Source: Anaerocolumna jejuensis DSM 15929 (GTDB taxonomy: Bacteria; Bacillota; Clostridia; Lachnospirales; Lachnospiraceae). Taken from it: a stretch of 64,000 bases of DNA. Position 1 is the first letter of the stretch. Every line of letters starts with the position of its first letter. Location: positions 124,001-188,000 of the forward strand of contig NZ_FRAC01000011.1 of assembly GCF_900142215.1 (NCBI RefSeq), read 5' to 3'. Both the position numbers and the translations under genes were made by a program. Positions 17,871-26,715 of the stretch are shown piece by piece. Below the pieces are notes generated by a model that had not been told where the DNA came from, did no database searches, and saw nothing but the letters and a program-made list of their open reading frames with translations.

Positions 17871-17920
17871 GCAGCTGCCAGGGTATTAATATCTGAGAAC
17901 CCTAAGGCAGCTGTTTTTTT
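17871..17920 (+). terminator. Terminator of the VanY gene
   Basis: CAGCTGCC (17872-17879) pairs with GGCAGCTG (17907-17914), followed by seven T. Confidence 0.8.
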
Positions 17921-17949
17921 CTGCGGTTCCAGTGAAACGGCAAACGTAC

Positions 17950-18150
17950 GAGGACTAGGGGAGTGGTTTGGACTTTGCCGTTCGAGAACCTTTATTCCAC
18001 TAAAACTGCAATAAACGCAGCTGACAGGAAAAACAGCTCCAAACTCGCTGCGCTCAAACAATGGAGCTGTTTTTCCTAGCTGTGTTTCCTGCAGCTTAAG
18101 TGGAATAAAGAACCTCTCAATGCAAAGTCCAAACTACTCCCCTAGTCCTC
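17950..18150. repeat. Long palindromic element A
   Basis: About 201 bases. The left arm 17950-18041 pairs with the right arm 18062-18150, with mostly continuous identity: GAGGACTAGGGGAGT, GTTTGGACTTTGC, TTTATTCCACT, CTGCA, AGGAAAAACAGCTCCA. The loop is about 20 bases. The two arms differ at fixed places (GAGAACC against GAGGTTC). It is homologous, in opposite orientation, to element B at 18651-18951. No open reading frame of note. Confidence 0.85.
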
Positions 18151-18358
18151 TGGGTATCAATAATCTGGTTTCAGGTGGCTGACGTGTTTCTGTGAAGGAT
18201 TAGGTTGTAATGGAAGAAGGATTACAGTATAATTAGAGTGATATTTAATGAATCGGTACAATAAATTTAATAGTTGCATTTATCCTTAATAATTGCAGCG
18301 AATGGGCAGGACAGCCGGAGATTTTCAGGTGAAGTCTGTATGTGTGGAAAGGTAGATA

Positions 18359-18401
18359 GGAAAATCAAATCGAAGAATTGATATTCACGAAAGGAGTTAA
18401 A
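18359..18401 (+). promoter_or_regulatory. Leader hairpin plus ribosome site, copy 3 (HPr-like gene)
   Basis: GGAAAATCAA (18359-18368) pairs with TTGATATTC (18378-18386), eight of nine pairs. It is followed by ACGAAAGGAGTTAA and the ATG at 18402. Confidence 0.65.
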
Positions 18402-18638
18402 ATGAAAACTAAGACTGTTGTTTTTAAATCAGCCAATGATTTGTATGAGTTCAACCGCCAGGCGGAAAGGTGTATGACCGATATCAGGGTAAAAACACCA
18501 AGCGGCACTTACGATTTTGATGCTAAGACACTGTTAGGGCTTTTCTTTGCACTAAGTTTACCTTCTATTGATGTTAATTATGACGAATCGGAATCGGAAT
18601 TTGATGAATATCTAACCAGCCTGGAGCGTACAGAGTAG
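18402..18638 (+). CDS. HPr-like domain protein lacking the phospho-His
   Basis: 78 aa. The layout follows HPr: VVFKSANDLYEFNRQAERC aligns with the helix-1 region that in HPr contains the NGLHARPA phosphorylation motif, and TYDFDAKTLLGLFFALSLP aligns with the Ser46 loop and helix 2. The active-site His is replaced (DLYEF), so PTS phosphotransfer is not expected. Small HPr relatives of this sort occur in Lachnospiraceae genomes next to unrelated genes. The ATG has AAAGGAGTTAA upstream and shares its hairpin leader with ddl. It stands alone, flanked by the two long palindromes A and B. Its partner protein is unknown. Confidence 0.7.
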   Translation: MKTKTVVFKSANDLYEFNRQAERCMTDIRVKTPSGTYDFDAKTLLGLFFALSLPSIDVNYDESESEFDEYLTSLERTE

Positions 18639-18650
18639 TGTAAAAATAAA

Positions 18651-18951
18651 CGGTAAACGCAAGAGACCAAATAATGGGTATACACAGATGACCAAGGAGG
18701 TTGTTTGAAATTTTGTCTCAAGAGGTTCCTTATGACACTTAAGCGGCAGGAAACATGACTAGGTAAAGCAGTGCCACTGTTTGAGCTTGATAACTAGCAC
18801 CGCCAAATTTATCACAGCGAGTTTGGCGCTGGTTTACCTGCCAGTCACGTTTTCTGCCGCTTTAGTGGAATAAGGGTTCTCGCGTAACAAAATTCCAAAC
18901 AACCTCCTTGGTCATCGTCCGTTTCCATAAACCTCCTTCCCGCGTTTACCG
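18651..18951. repeat. Long palindromic element B
   Basis: About 301 bases. The outermost arms are CGGTAAACGC (18651) and GCGTTTACCG (ending 18951). The core arms GATGACCAAGGAGGTTGTTT (left, 18687) pair with their complement ending 18916. An inner arm with CACTTAAGCGGCAGGAAACA and a mini-hairpin GCCAAA/TTTGGC follow. Arms and loop (TGTTTGAGC, GCGAGTTTGG) match element A in reverse orientation; B carries about 30 extra loop bases. Confidence 0.85.
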
Positions 18952-18972
18952 ACGATAAAAATAACTTTTGGA

Positions 18973-19001
18973 TTGACAATTAAAAAATTTTATCTTATGA
19001 T
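18973..19001 (+). promoter_or_regulatory. ileS leader promoter
   Basis: TTGACA (18973-18978), 17-base spacer, TATGAT (18996-19001), just upstream of the T-box leader. Confidence 0.8.
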
Positions 19002-19019
19002 ATTGAGTTAGAACGAATC

Positions 19020-19294
19020 AATCAAAAAGACTATGACGGAGAGAGTAGTAATCAGTGAACTTTAAAGCGAGCCGGGGAGAGTGGAAGCCCGGTAACAGTA
19101 GCGGATTGTCGAAAATCACTCCCAAGTTGCAAGCTGAAAACCAATTGGTATAGTAAGCCGCGCCGGTGTCTGCCGTTATACAGATAGCATATCATGTTCC
19201 TTTTTGGGCAAGCTTAGAGAGGAAACGTATGTAAATAGGTGGTACAATGAAGCACATAGGCTCTCATCCTGTTTATGGATGGGAGCATTTTTTA
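19020..19294 (+). ncRNA. T-box leader, isoleucine specifier
   Basis: This leader couples ileS expression to uncharged tRNA-Ile. Stem I begins near GACTATGACGGAGAGAGTAG, with GAGCCGGGGAGAGTGGAAGCC in its upper part. The specifier-loop stretch GAAAATCACTCC contains ATC at 19115-19117, an Ile codon in the expected place. The T-box sequence AGGTGGTACAATGAAGC is at 19237-19253. The terminator GCTCTCATCC/GGATGGGAGC (19260-19286) with a T-run follows. Order and spacing match known aminoacyl-tRNA synthetase T-boxes. Confidence 0.92.
19260..19294 (+). terminator. Regulated terminator of the ileS T-box
   Basis: A 10-bp stem with a seven-base loop (TGTTTAT) followed by ATTTTTTATT. It would be disrupted by the T-box antiterminator when uncharged tRNA-Ile binds. 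Confidence 0.88.
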
Positions 19295-19344
19295 TTGCCG
19301 GAGTCTGGCAAGACAGGTTTTTTTAACAGTAAGGAGGATGAAAT

Positions 19345-22300
19345 ATGTACGATAAGGTCTCTGCGAATTTAAACTTTGTAGAACGTGAAAAGGAAGTACT
19401 TAAATTCTGGAAGAATGAAAAAATATTTGAAAGGACCATTGAAGAGAGAAGAAACGGAAAGCCCTATACCTTCTATGACGGACCGCCCACAGCCAATGGA
19501 AAGCCCCATATCGGCCACGTATTGACCAGGGTCATTAAGGACATCATACCCCGATACCGCACCATGAAGGGTTATAATGTATTAAGAAAGGCCGGCTGGG
19601 ATACCCACGGACTTCCTGTGGAGCTGGAGGTAGAGAAAAAACTTGGGCTTGACGGAAAGGAACAGATTGAAGAATACGGCCTGGAACCCTTTATCGACCA
19701 ATGCAAGGAAAGCGTATGGAAGTATAAGGGAATGTGGGAGGATTTCTCCGAGACAGTAGGCTACTGGGTGGATATGGAGGACCCTTATGTTACCTATGAC
19801 AATAACTTTATCGAGTCCGAATGGTGGGCTTTAAAGCAGATATGGGATAAGGGGCTTTTATACAAGGGCTTTAAGATCGTTCCCTACTGTCCAAGATGCG
19901 GAACGCCTCTTTCCAGTAACGAGGTAGCAATGGGCTATAAGGATGTAAAGGAAAAGTCCGTTATTGCAAAGTTCAGGGTGAAGGGTGAGGAGAATGAGTA
20001 TATTCTTGCCTGGACCACGACCCCCTGGACTCTGCCCTCCAATGTGGCACTCTGCGTTAATCCGGTAGAGACCTATGTTAAGGTAGCCGTAAGCTTAAAC
20101 GCCAAGGGCGACATCATTAAGGCGGACAGTGAGGACAGGGAAGCAGTAAGAACCGAAAAATACATTCTGGCAGAAGCCCTGCTGTCTGTAATTGACGGAG
20201 AGTACAGGGTGGAAGAGACCTATGTGGGTACGGACCTTGAATACAAGGAATATGAACCTCTGTTTGACTATGTAAAGCCGGATAAAAAGGCATACTTTGT
20301 AACCTGTGATACGTATGTAACCTTAACAGACGGTACCGGTGTGGTTCATATTGCACCTGCCTTTGGTGAGGATGATGCCAATGTAGGACGCAGATATGAC
20401 CTGCCCTTTGTTCAGTTAGTAGATGGAAAAGGGGAAATGAAGCCGGAGGTTACTGACTTTGCCGGCATGTTCTGCAAGAAGGCGGATGAAGGCATTATTA
20501 AGCTCCTGGCTTCCAGGAACCGGTTATTTAAGACCTTGAAGTTCGAGCACAGCTATCCCTTCTGCTGGCGTTGTGATACACCTCTTATCTACTATGCAAG
20601 AGACTCCTGGTTCATTAAAATGACGGACGTGAAGGATCAGCTGGTAGCGAATAATAACACCATAAACTGGATGCCCGAGAGCATCGGCCAGGGAAGATTC
20701 GGAGACTGGATTAAGAATGTCCAGGACTGGGGCATCAGCCGTGACCGTTACTGGGGAACGCCTCTTAATATTTGGGAATGTGAAGACGGACACCGCCATG
20801 CGATCGGAAGCATTGAGGAATTAAAGTCCATGTCCGATAACTGCCCGGATAATATTGAGCTCCACAGGCCCTTTATTGATGAGGTAACCATCAAGTGCCC
20901 GGAATGCGGCAAGGAAATGAAACGTGTAAAGCCGGTAATTGACTGCTGGTTCGATTCCGGCTCCATGCCTTTTGCACAATGGCATTATCCTTTTGAAAAT
21001 AAGGAAATGTTCGAGAAGAATTTCCCGGCAGATTTTATCAGTGAGGCTGTTGACCAGACCAGAGGATGGTTTTATTCCCTCCTTGCCATCTCGACCCTGA
21101 TTTTTGAGAAATCACCTTATAAGAATGTAATCGTTCTTGGACACGTTCAGGATGAGAACGGACAGAAGATGTCCAAATCCAAAGGCAATGCAGTAGACCC
21201 CTTTGACACGCTGGCAGAACACGGGGCAGATGCGGTGCGCTGGTATTTCTATATCAACAGTGCCTTATGGCTTCCCAACCGTTTCCACAGCGGCGCGGTG
21301 ACGGAAGGGCAGAGAAAATTCATGGGAACCTTCTGGAATACCTATGCATTCTTTGTACTCTATGCAAATATAGATGAATTTGACGCAACAAAGTATACAC
21401 TGGATTACGATAAGCTGCCCGTTATGGATAAGTGGATGTTATCCAAGTTAAATACCCTTATTAAGACCGTTGACAATCACCTGGAGAGCTACCGCATTAC
21501 TGAGGCGGCAAGGCTTCTGGATGACTTTGTAGATGAGATGAGCAACTGGTATGTAAGAAGAAGCAGGGAACGCTTCTGGGCAAAGGGAATGGAGCAGGAT
21601 AAGATTAATGCCTATATGACCCTTTACACCACGCTGGTCACCCTTGCCAAGGTATCGGCTCCCTTTATTCCTTACATGACAGAGGATATCTACCGCAATC
21701 TGGTAGTAAAAATCGATAGCTCTGCTCCTGAAAGTATCCATTTATGCGAATATCCTTCCTATAAGGAGGAATATATCGACAAGGAGCTTGAGAAGAACAT
21801 GGAAGCCCTTCTTGATGTCGTAGTACTTGGCCGTGCCTGCCGTAACACTGCGGGTATCAAGAACAGGCAGCCCATTGGCACCATGTATGTAAAGGCGGAT
21901 TATTCCTATACGGATGAGAAGGGTGGGAAAGCGGAAGGACTTCCTTCCTTCTACCTTAATATCATAGAAGAGGAATTAAATGTCAAGAAGGTTGTCTTTA
22001 CACAGGATGTCAGGAATTTTACCTCCTACAGCTTTAAACCCCAGTTAAAGACCCTGGGACCGAAATTTGGCAAGCAGATTGGTGCCATCCGTGAAATCCT
22101 TGCAGGGCTTAACGGCAATGAAGCCATGGACGAAGTCAATTCAGCCGGAAAGCTTAAGATTACCCTTGAGGGAGCAGAGGCCTTCCTTGAAAAGGATGAT
22201 TTACTGATCGAAGCTGCCCAGACCGAGGGCTTTGTATCGGATTCCGATAAGGGAATTACCGTAGTTCTTGAAACTAATTTAACTCCTGAACTGATTGAGG

Positions 22301-22548
22301 AAGGCTTTGTAAGAGAAATCATCAGTAAGCTCCAGACCATGAGAAAGGATGCCGGTTTTGAAGTGATGGACCATATTCTGGTGTACCAGGACGGTAATGA
22401 GGTAATCAGGGGAATCTTTGAAAGAAATATGGAAGAAATAAAATCAGAGGTTCTGGCAGAAGAGATTACACTTGGAGAGACCAAGGGCTTTATAAAGGAA
22501 TGGAACATCAATGGTGAGAATGTAACCTTAGGTGTTGTTAAGAGATAA
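19345..22548 (+). CDS. ileS: Isoleucyl-tRNA synthetase, type 2 (eukaryote-like)
   Basis: 1067 aa class I synthetase. The HIGH motif is in GPPTANGKPHIGHVLTR near residue 50, and KMSKSKGNAVDPFD carries KMSKS. RKAGWDTHGLPVELEVEKKLG has the Thr (WDTHGLP) that marks the IleS2 type, in contrast to WDCHGLP in IleS1. The length above 1000 residues and a long C-terminal extension also fit IleS2. The CP1 editing domain is present (LAWTTTPWTLPSNVALCVNP). IleS2 enzymes are known to tolerate mupirocin much better than IleS1. The ATG follows AAGGAGG. A T-box with an ATC specifier controls it. Confidence 0.96.
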   Translation: MYDKVSANLNFVEREKEVLKFWKNEKIFERTIEERRNGKPYTFYDGPPTANGKPHIGHVLTRVIKDIIPRYRTMKGYNVLRKAGWDTHGLPVELEVEKKLGLDGKEQIEEYGLEPFIDQCKESVWKYKGMWEDFSETVGYWVDMEDPYVTYDNNFIESEWWALKQIWDKGLLYKGFKIVPYCPRCGTPLSSNEVAMGYKDVKEKSVIAKFRVKGEENEYILAWTTTPWTLPSNVALCVNPVETYVKVAVSLNAKGDIIKADSEDREAVRTEKYILAEALLSVIDGEYRVEETYVGTDLEYKEYEPLFDYVKPDKKAYFVTCDTYVTLTDGTGVVHIAPAFGEDDANVGRRYDLPFVQLVDGKGEMKPEVTDFAGMFCKKADEGIIKLLASRNRLFKTLKFEHSYPFCWRCDTPLIYYARDSWFIKMTDVKDQLVANNNTINWMPESIGQGRFGDWIKNVQDWGISRDRYWGTPLNIWECEDGHRHAIGSIEELKSMSDNCPDNIELHRPFIDEVTIKCPECGKEMKRVKPVIDCWFDSGSMPFAQWHYPFENKEMFEKNFPADFISEAVDQTRGWFYSLLAISTLIFEKSPYKNVIVLGHVQDENGQKMSKSKGNAVDPFDTLAEHGADAVRWYFYINSALWLPNRFHSGAVTEGQRKFMGTFWNTYAFFVLYANIDEFDATKYTLDYDKLPVMDKWMLSKLNTLIKTVDNHLESYRITEAARLLDDFVDEMSNWYVRRSRERFWAKGMEQDKINAYMTLYTTLVTLAKVSAPFIPYMTEDIYRNLVVKIDSSAPESIHLCEYPSYKEEYIDKELEKNMEALLDVVVLGRACRNTAGIKNRQPIGTMYVKADYSYTDEKGGKAEGLPSFYLNIIEEELNVKKVVFTQDVRNFTSYSFKPQLKTLGPKFGKQIGAIREILAGLNGNEAMDEVNSAGKLKITLEGAEAFLEKDDLLIEAAQTEGFVSDSDKGITVVLETNLTPELIEEGFVREIISKLQTMRKDAGFEVMDHILVYQDGNEVIRGIFERNMEEIKSEVLAEEITLGETKGFIKEWNINGENVTLGVVKR

Positions 22549-22561
22549 ATAATAAGAAAAT

Positions 22562-22613
22562 AGGGCGGATTCGTTTCAGCGTATAAATTATGAAACGGTC
22601 CGCCCTGTTTTTT
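22562..22613 (+). terminator. Terminator between convergent ileS and the membrane-protein gene
   Basis: AGGGCGGA and CGTTTCA (22562-22578) pair with TGAAACG and TCCGCCCT (22591-22606), followed by GTTTTTT. Confidence 0.85.
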
Positions 22614-22616
22614 ATG

Positions 22617-23729
22617 TTATAGCTGGTCTTCTACGGGCTTCCTGCTATGAACTTCCTTTAAAAAGGCATCAAAATTTTTCTTATAGAGCTGTTCCAGCTC
22701 CTTGGAATATCCACAGTATACCCGCAGAGTTTCTGATACCGTATCAATCAGGTTGGCGGCTACATCTTCTTTTGGGCAGTTGATGGCAATGGGAGCCTTC
22801 AGGTCTTTAAAATAAAAGAGTACCTGATAGGTTTTCCCTACGGTTATGTAGTGGGACTTGTGCTTGATCAGCTTTAAGTGGACCCAAACTAAATTCCTTG
22901 TATTACCCAGTGCCAAGGACATGCCTTTTTTGCCGATGATATAATCGGAGGTAACAATGCCTGCATAATTGGAAGGCCTCAGGGTACTTATATAAAGGCA
23001 GGCGCCTTCTTCTGCCGCACGGTTAATACTGTATTCCATATCTTCGGCGCTGCCGATCCTGTCAAGACGCTTATAGAACCTGGACTGCCTGTACTGAAAT
23101 GCAACAAGAAGATGGTATAGGAAAAAGACCAGGGATATTAATAATCCCAGAAGGTAAAAGATGAATAACAACTGGTCATTCAATCGTCCATGGTCGGGGA
23201 TAGTTATACAGATCTCCGCCACATTTTCTTTTACAACGGAAGGCTCTATCTTGTAGGCATCGCTTAAAACCTTAACCATTTCCTCATAGGCTTCTTTGTG
23301 ATAATCACCGTCATTAAGGGATTCTATGTCTGCTACGGCAGTAACCGAGGCCAGTTCATCATCGGACATATCAAGATAATCCTTCGGTAAGAGGATTAAG
23401 AGATATCCGTCGTCATACTGCAGTATTCCATATATCTGGGTAAGCTCTTCCTCACTGGTTTTTATTCCATTTACAGTATGGTAATTATAAATGCCAAAGT
23501 CCATTGGGTAAATATCCGCTTTTTTTAATTGGAAATAGAATTTGTTCTGCTTATGGAGGTCCATAATGCTTTCTATGCTGTTTACAGCTGTCAGAGGTGT
23601 GAATAAGGTGCTCCATTTGTAAGATTCCTGGATAGTAACTGCAAGTAAAATAACAACAAAAATCAGGCTTATCAGGAATGGCCTACGGTTATTTTTTTTA
23701 ATAATTTTCCTTAAGTAATTTTGTACCAT
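22617..23729 (-). CDS. Two-segment membrane protein of unknown function (DUF6709-like?)
   Basis: 370 aa. Membrane segment 1 is at about 18-35 (FLISLIFVVILLAV). An extracytoplasmic domain of about 150 residues follows (SIESIMDLHKQNKFYFQLKKADIYP, then GYLLILLPKDYLDMSDDELASV). Segment 2 is at about 187-208 (LLFIFYLLGLLISLVFFL). The C-terminal cytosolic domain has TYQVLFYFKDLKAPIAINCPKEDVA. I think this resembles the DUF6709 family, but I am not certain. The start lacks a clear ribosome site (GGAAAGGA is 13 bases away). It is convergent with ileS. Function unknown. Confidence 0.65.
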   Translation of the reverse strand: MVQNYLRKIIKKNNRRPFLISLIFVVILLAVTIQESYKWSTLFTPLTAVNSIESIMDLHKQNKFYFQLKKADIYPMDFGIYNYHTVNGIKTSEEELTQIYGILQYDDGYLLILLPKDYLDMSDDELASVTAVADIESLNDGDYHKEAYEEMVKVLSDAYKIEPSVVKENVAEICITIPDHGRLNDQLLFIFYLLGLLISLVFFLYHLLVAFQYRQSRFYKRLDRIGSAEDMEYSINRAAEEGACLYISTLRPSNYAGIVTSDYIIGKKGMSLALGNTRNLVWVHLKLIKHKSHYITVGKTYQVLFYFKDLKAPIAINCPKEDVAANLIDTVSETLRVYCGYSKELEQLYKKNFDAFLKEVHSRKPVEDQL

Positions 23730-23783
23730 GTTAAATAGTATGTCCTTTCCGGTACCTGCAAACTTCGGGCCTCAGGCGCAAAA

Positions 23784-23910
23784 CAGGGTGCGAATTTCTT
23801 TTATTTCACACAAGCTCCCATTGCATGCCGCATCTGCTTGCAGATGTGGCACTGCCATAAATCAGGGTGTGAAATGTATTTTATTTCACACAAGCTCCCA
23901 TTGCATACCC
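23784..23910. repeat. Two direct copies of an intergenic repeat with a central hairpin
   Basis: CAGGGTG starts both copies (23784 and 23863), each followed by ATTTCACACAAGCTCCCATTG (split here at 20: TTTCACACAAGCTCCCATTG) and CATGCC or CATACC. Between them lies the hairpin GCCGCATCTGC/GCAGATGTGGC. The piece TGCAGATGTG ... CATAAATCAG recurs at 42500-42530, and TTGCATACCGCAGAC at 54040-54070. The rest of 23730-24135 holds nothing else recognisable. Confidence 0.7.
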
Positions 23911-24135
23911 CAGGTTTACATTTGCGGCCCTCTCTCATCCTTTTATCGGAGAAGCTGCTTTTTAACGGCATTTCTCCGTACGCCCTCTAAGTATAACACA
24001 TAAGCTGTAAGAATCCACTATTACTAATTTACTAAAAAATGCCATCGGGAGATAGAATTTGCAAGGTATTGATGCCACTTATTTGGATAAAATACATAAT
24101 GATGTCTGTTTTGGAATAATCTTAAAAGTTTTCCC

Positions 24136-24165
24136 TTGTGTACCTGTCAATGCATAAGATATAAT
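24136..24165 (+). promoter_or_regulatory. glgP promoter
   Basis: TTGTGT (24136-24141), 18-base spacer, TATAAT (24160-24165). Confidence 0.55.
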
Positions 24166-24253
24166 GTGTATAACATTCAAGTTGGATAAGTATGGCACAA
24201 AAGAGTAACCCCAGAAATATGTATTACCATGGTGCGGACAGATAGGAGGCTAT

Positions 24254-26701
24254 ATGCAGGAATTTGATAAAAAGGAATTTAAAAAGAATGTAGAAGAATA
24301 TGTTGGTGTATTTTTCAGAAAGCCCATTGAGGAGGCTTCCAGGCAGCAGGTGTATCAGGGAGTTGCCTATACTGTCAAGAATATGATTATAGATGACTGG
24401 CTGGAGACCCATAAGGCCTATGAAGAGCAGGATTTAAAGACCGTGTATTATCTTTCCATGGAATTTTTGGTGGGAAGGGCTTTGGGAAATATGATTACCA
24501 ACTTAAAGGCGGATACCTCCATCAGGGAGGCCCTGGAGGAACTGGGATATGATCTTGAGACCATAGAAGACGAGGAGCCGGATGCAGCTCTTGGCAATGG
24601 CGGGCTGGGAAGACTGGCAGCCTGTTTTTTGGACTCCTTATCCACGCTGGGCTATCCCGCCTACGGCTGCGGTATCCGGTATAAATACGGTATGTTCGAG
24701 CAAAAGATAGAAAATGGTTACCAGGTGGAGGTGCCGGATAATTGGCTGAAGAACGGCAATCCCTTTGAAATAAAAAGAAGTGAATATGCAACCACTGTTA
24801 AATTTGGAGGCTATGTAAGGATGATTCGGGACGAATATGGAAATGACCGGTTTGTCCAGGAGAATTACCAGTCTGTCAGGGCCATTCCCTATGATATGCC
24901 CATATTAGGCTATGGAAATCATGTGGTAAATACCCTTCGCATCTGGGATGCGGAAGCCATTGACACCTTTAATCTGGACTCCTTTGATAAGGGAGAGTAT
25001 GAAAAGGCAGTGGAACAGCAGAATCTTGCCAGAACAATCTGTGAGGTGCTCTACCCCAATGACAACCATATTGCCGGGAAAGAGCTTCGTTTAAAACAGC
25101 AGTATTTCTTTGTATCAGCCAGCATCCAGAGGGTAGTGGCAAAATACATGGAAGCCCATGAGGATATTCATAAGCTTTATGAGAAGGTAGTTTTTCAGTT
25201 AAATGATACCCACCCGACGGTAACGGTACCGGAACTTATGAGAATACTCCTGGATGATTATTATCTTGGATGGGAGGAAGCATGGGATATTACAACAAAG
25301 GCCTGTGCCTATACCAACCACACTATCATGTCGGAGGCACTGGAGAAGTGGCCCATCGAATTGTTTAAAAGGCTGCTGCCGAGAATCTATCAGATAGTGG
25401 AGGAAATCAACCGCAGATTTATCCTGCAGATACTAAAGGAATACTCCTCTGATGCGAAAAAGATAGAAAAGATGGCTATTCTCTATGACGGGCAGGTAAG
25501 GATGGCAAACCTTGCCATTGTAGGCGGTTTTTCTGTCAATGGTGTTGCAAAGCTTCACACGGAGATACTGAAGAAACAGGAGTTAAGGGATTTTTATGAA
25601 ATGTTTCCCTGGAAATTCAATAACAAGACAAACGGTATTACCCAGAGAAGATTCCTGCTTCATGGGAATCCTATGTTAGCCTCCTGGGTAACAGGTAAGA
25701 TTGGAGAGGGCTGGATTACCGACCTGTCCCTCATGGAAAAACTTATGCCCTATACAGAGGATGAGCAGAGCCGGAAAGAATTCATGGACATAAAATACCG
25801 GAACAAGGTAAGGCTTGCAGCTTATATCAAGGAGAATAACGGGATTGCTGTAAATCCCGATTCCATTTTTGATGTGCAGGTGAAAAGGCTCCATGAATAT
25901 AAGCGGCAGCTGCTTAACATTCTCCATGTAATGCATCTGTACAATAAGCTGAAGGATAATCCGGACATGGAATTCTACCCCAGAACCTTTATCTTTGGTG
26001 CCAAGGCTTCAGCGGGCTATGAGCGGGCCAAGGCTATTATCAAGCTGATAAACAGCGTAGCAGAGGTAATAAATAACGACGAAGATATTCAGGATAAAAT
26101 CAAGGTCGTCTTTATTGAGAATTACAGGGTTTCCAATGCCGAGATAATCTTTGCCGCGGCAGATGTATCCGAGCAGATATCCACAGCCAGCAAGGAAGCC
26201 TCCGGTACGGGCAATATGAAATTCATGCTGAACGGTGCATTGACACTGGGAACTCTGGATGGAGCAAATGTTGAAATCGTGGAAGAGGTGGGAGAGGAGA
26301 ATGCCTTTCTCTTCGGACTTCATTCCGACGAGGTCATAGAGTATGAACAGCAGGGCGGCTATAACCCCAGGGAGCTGTATAATTCCGACAGGGATATTAA
26401 GCGTGTGGTGGACCAGTTAGTTGACGGAACCTACAGCAGGGAAGATAAGGCACTTTTTGCACCCCTCTACGAATCCTTGCTTGCGGGAAAAGGAGGGGAG
26501 CCTGCTGACAGATATTTTATCCTGAAGGATTTCAGGGCCTATGAAGCAGCTCAGGAAAAGGTAGAGAAGGCATACCGGAATATGGAAGGCTGGGCAAAGG
26601 CAGCTATGAAGAACACGGCTAAATGCGGCAAGTTCTCCTCAGACCGCACAATTGAAGAATATGTAAAAGACATCTGGCATCTGAGTAAAGTACAAAAATA
26701 G
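24254..26701 (+). CDS. glgP: Glycogen/starch/alpha-glucan phosphorylase
   Basis: 815 aa cytosolic PLP enzyme that releases glucose-1-phosphate from alpha-1,4-glucans. LGNGGLGRLAACFLDSLSTL near residue 115 is the family signature. TNGITQRRFLLHGNP and VKRLHEYKRQLLN lie in the C-terminal domain. SKEASGTGNMKFMLNGALTLGTLDGANVE contains the PLP-binding Lys (in GTGNMKF). Length is standard. The ATG follows TAGGAGG. A chemoreceptor gene starts 14 bases after its stop, an unusual operon partner. No other glycogen gene is nearby. Confidence 0.95.
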   Translation: MQEFDKKEFKKNVEEYVGVFFRKPIEEASRQQVYQGVAYTVKNMIIDDWLETHKAYEEQDLKTVYYLSMEFLVGRALGNMITNLKADTSIREALEELGYDLETIEDEEPDAALGNGGLGRLAACFLDSLSTLGYPAYGCGIRYKYGMFEQKIENGYQVEVPDNWLKNGNPFEIKRSEYATTVKFGGYVRMIRDEYGNDRFVQENYQSVRAIPYDMPILGYGNHVVNTLRIWDAEAIDTFNLDSFDKGEYEKAVEQQNLARTICEVLYPNDNHIAGKELRLKQQYFFVSASIQRVVAKYMEAHEDIHKLYEKVVFQLNDTHPTVTVPELMRILLDDYYLGWEEAWDITTKACAYTNHTIMSEALEKWPIELFKRLLPRIYQIVEEINRRFILQILKEYSSDAKKIEKMAILYDGQVRMANLAIVGGFSVNGVAKLHTEILKKQELRDFYEMFPWKFNNKTNGITQRRFLLHGNPMLASWVTGKIGEGWITDLSLMEKLMPYTEDEQSRKEFMDIKYRNKVRLAAYIKENNGIAVNPDSIFDVQVKRLHEYKRQLLNILHVMHLYNKLKDNPDMEFYPRTFIFGAKASAGYERAKAIIKLINSVAEVINNDEDIQDKIKVVFIENYRVSNAEIIFAAADVSEQISTASKEASGTGNMKFMLNGALTLGTLDGANVEIVEEVGEENAFLFGLHSDEVIEYEQQGGYNPRELYNSDRDIKRVVDQLVDGTYSREDKALFAPLYESLLAGKGGEPADRYFILKDFRAYEAAQEKVEKAYRNMEGWAKAAMKNTAKCGKFSSDRTIEEYVKDIWHLSKVQK

Positions 26702-26715
26702 CGTTGGAGGTACAA

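Noticed and set aside
17500..18061. Minus-strand frames rich in Gly, Val or Arg over the VanY tail
   Set aside because: They are shadows of the Thr-Pro repeat codons and extend into palindrome A. No start signal.
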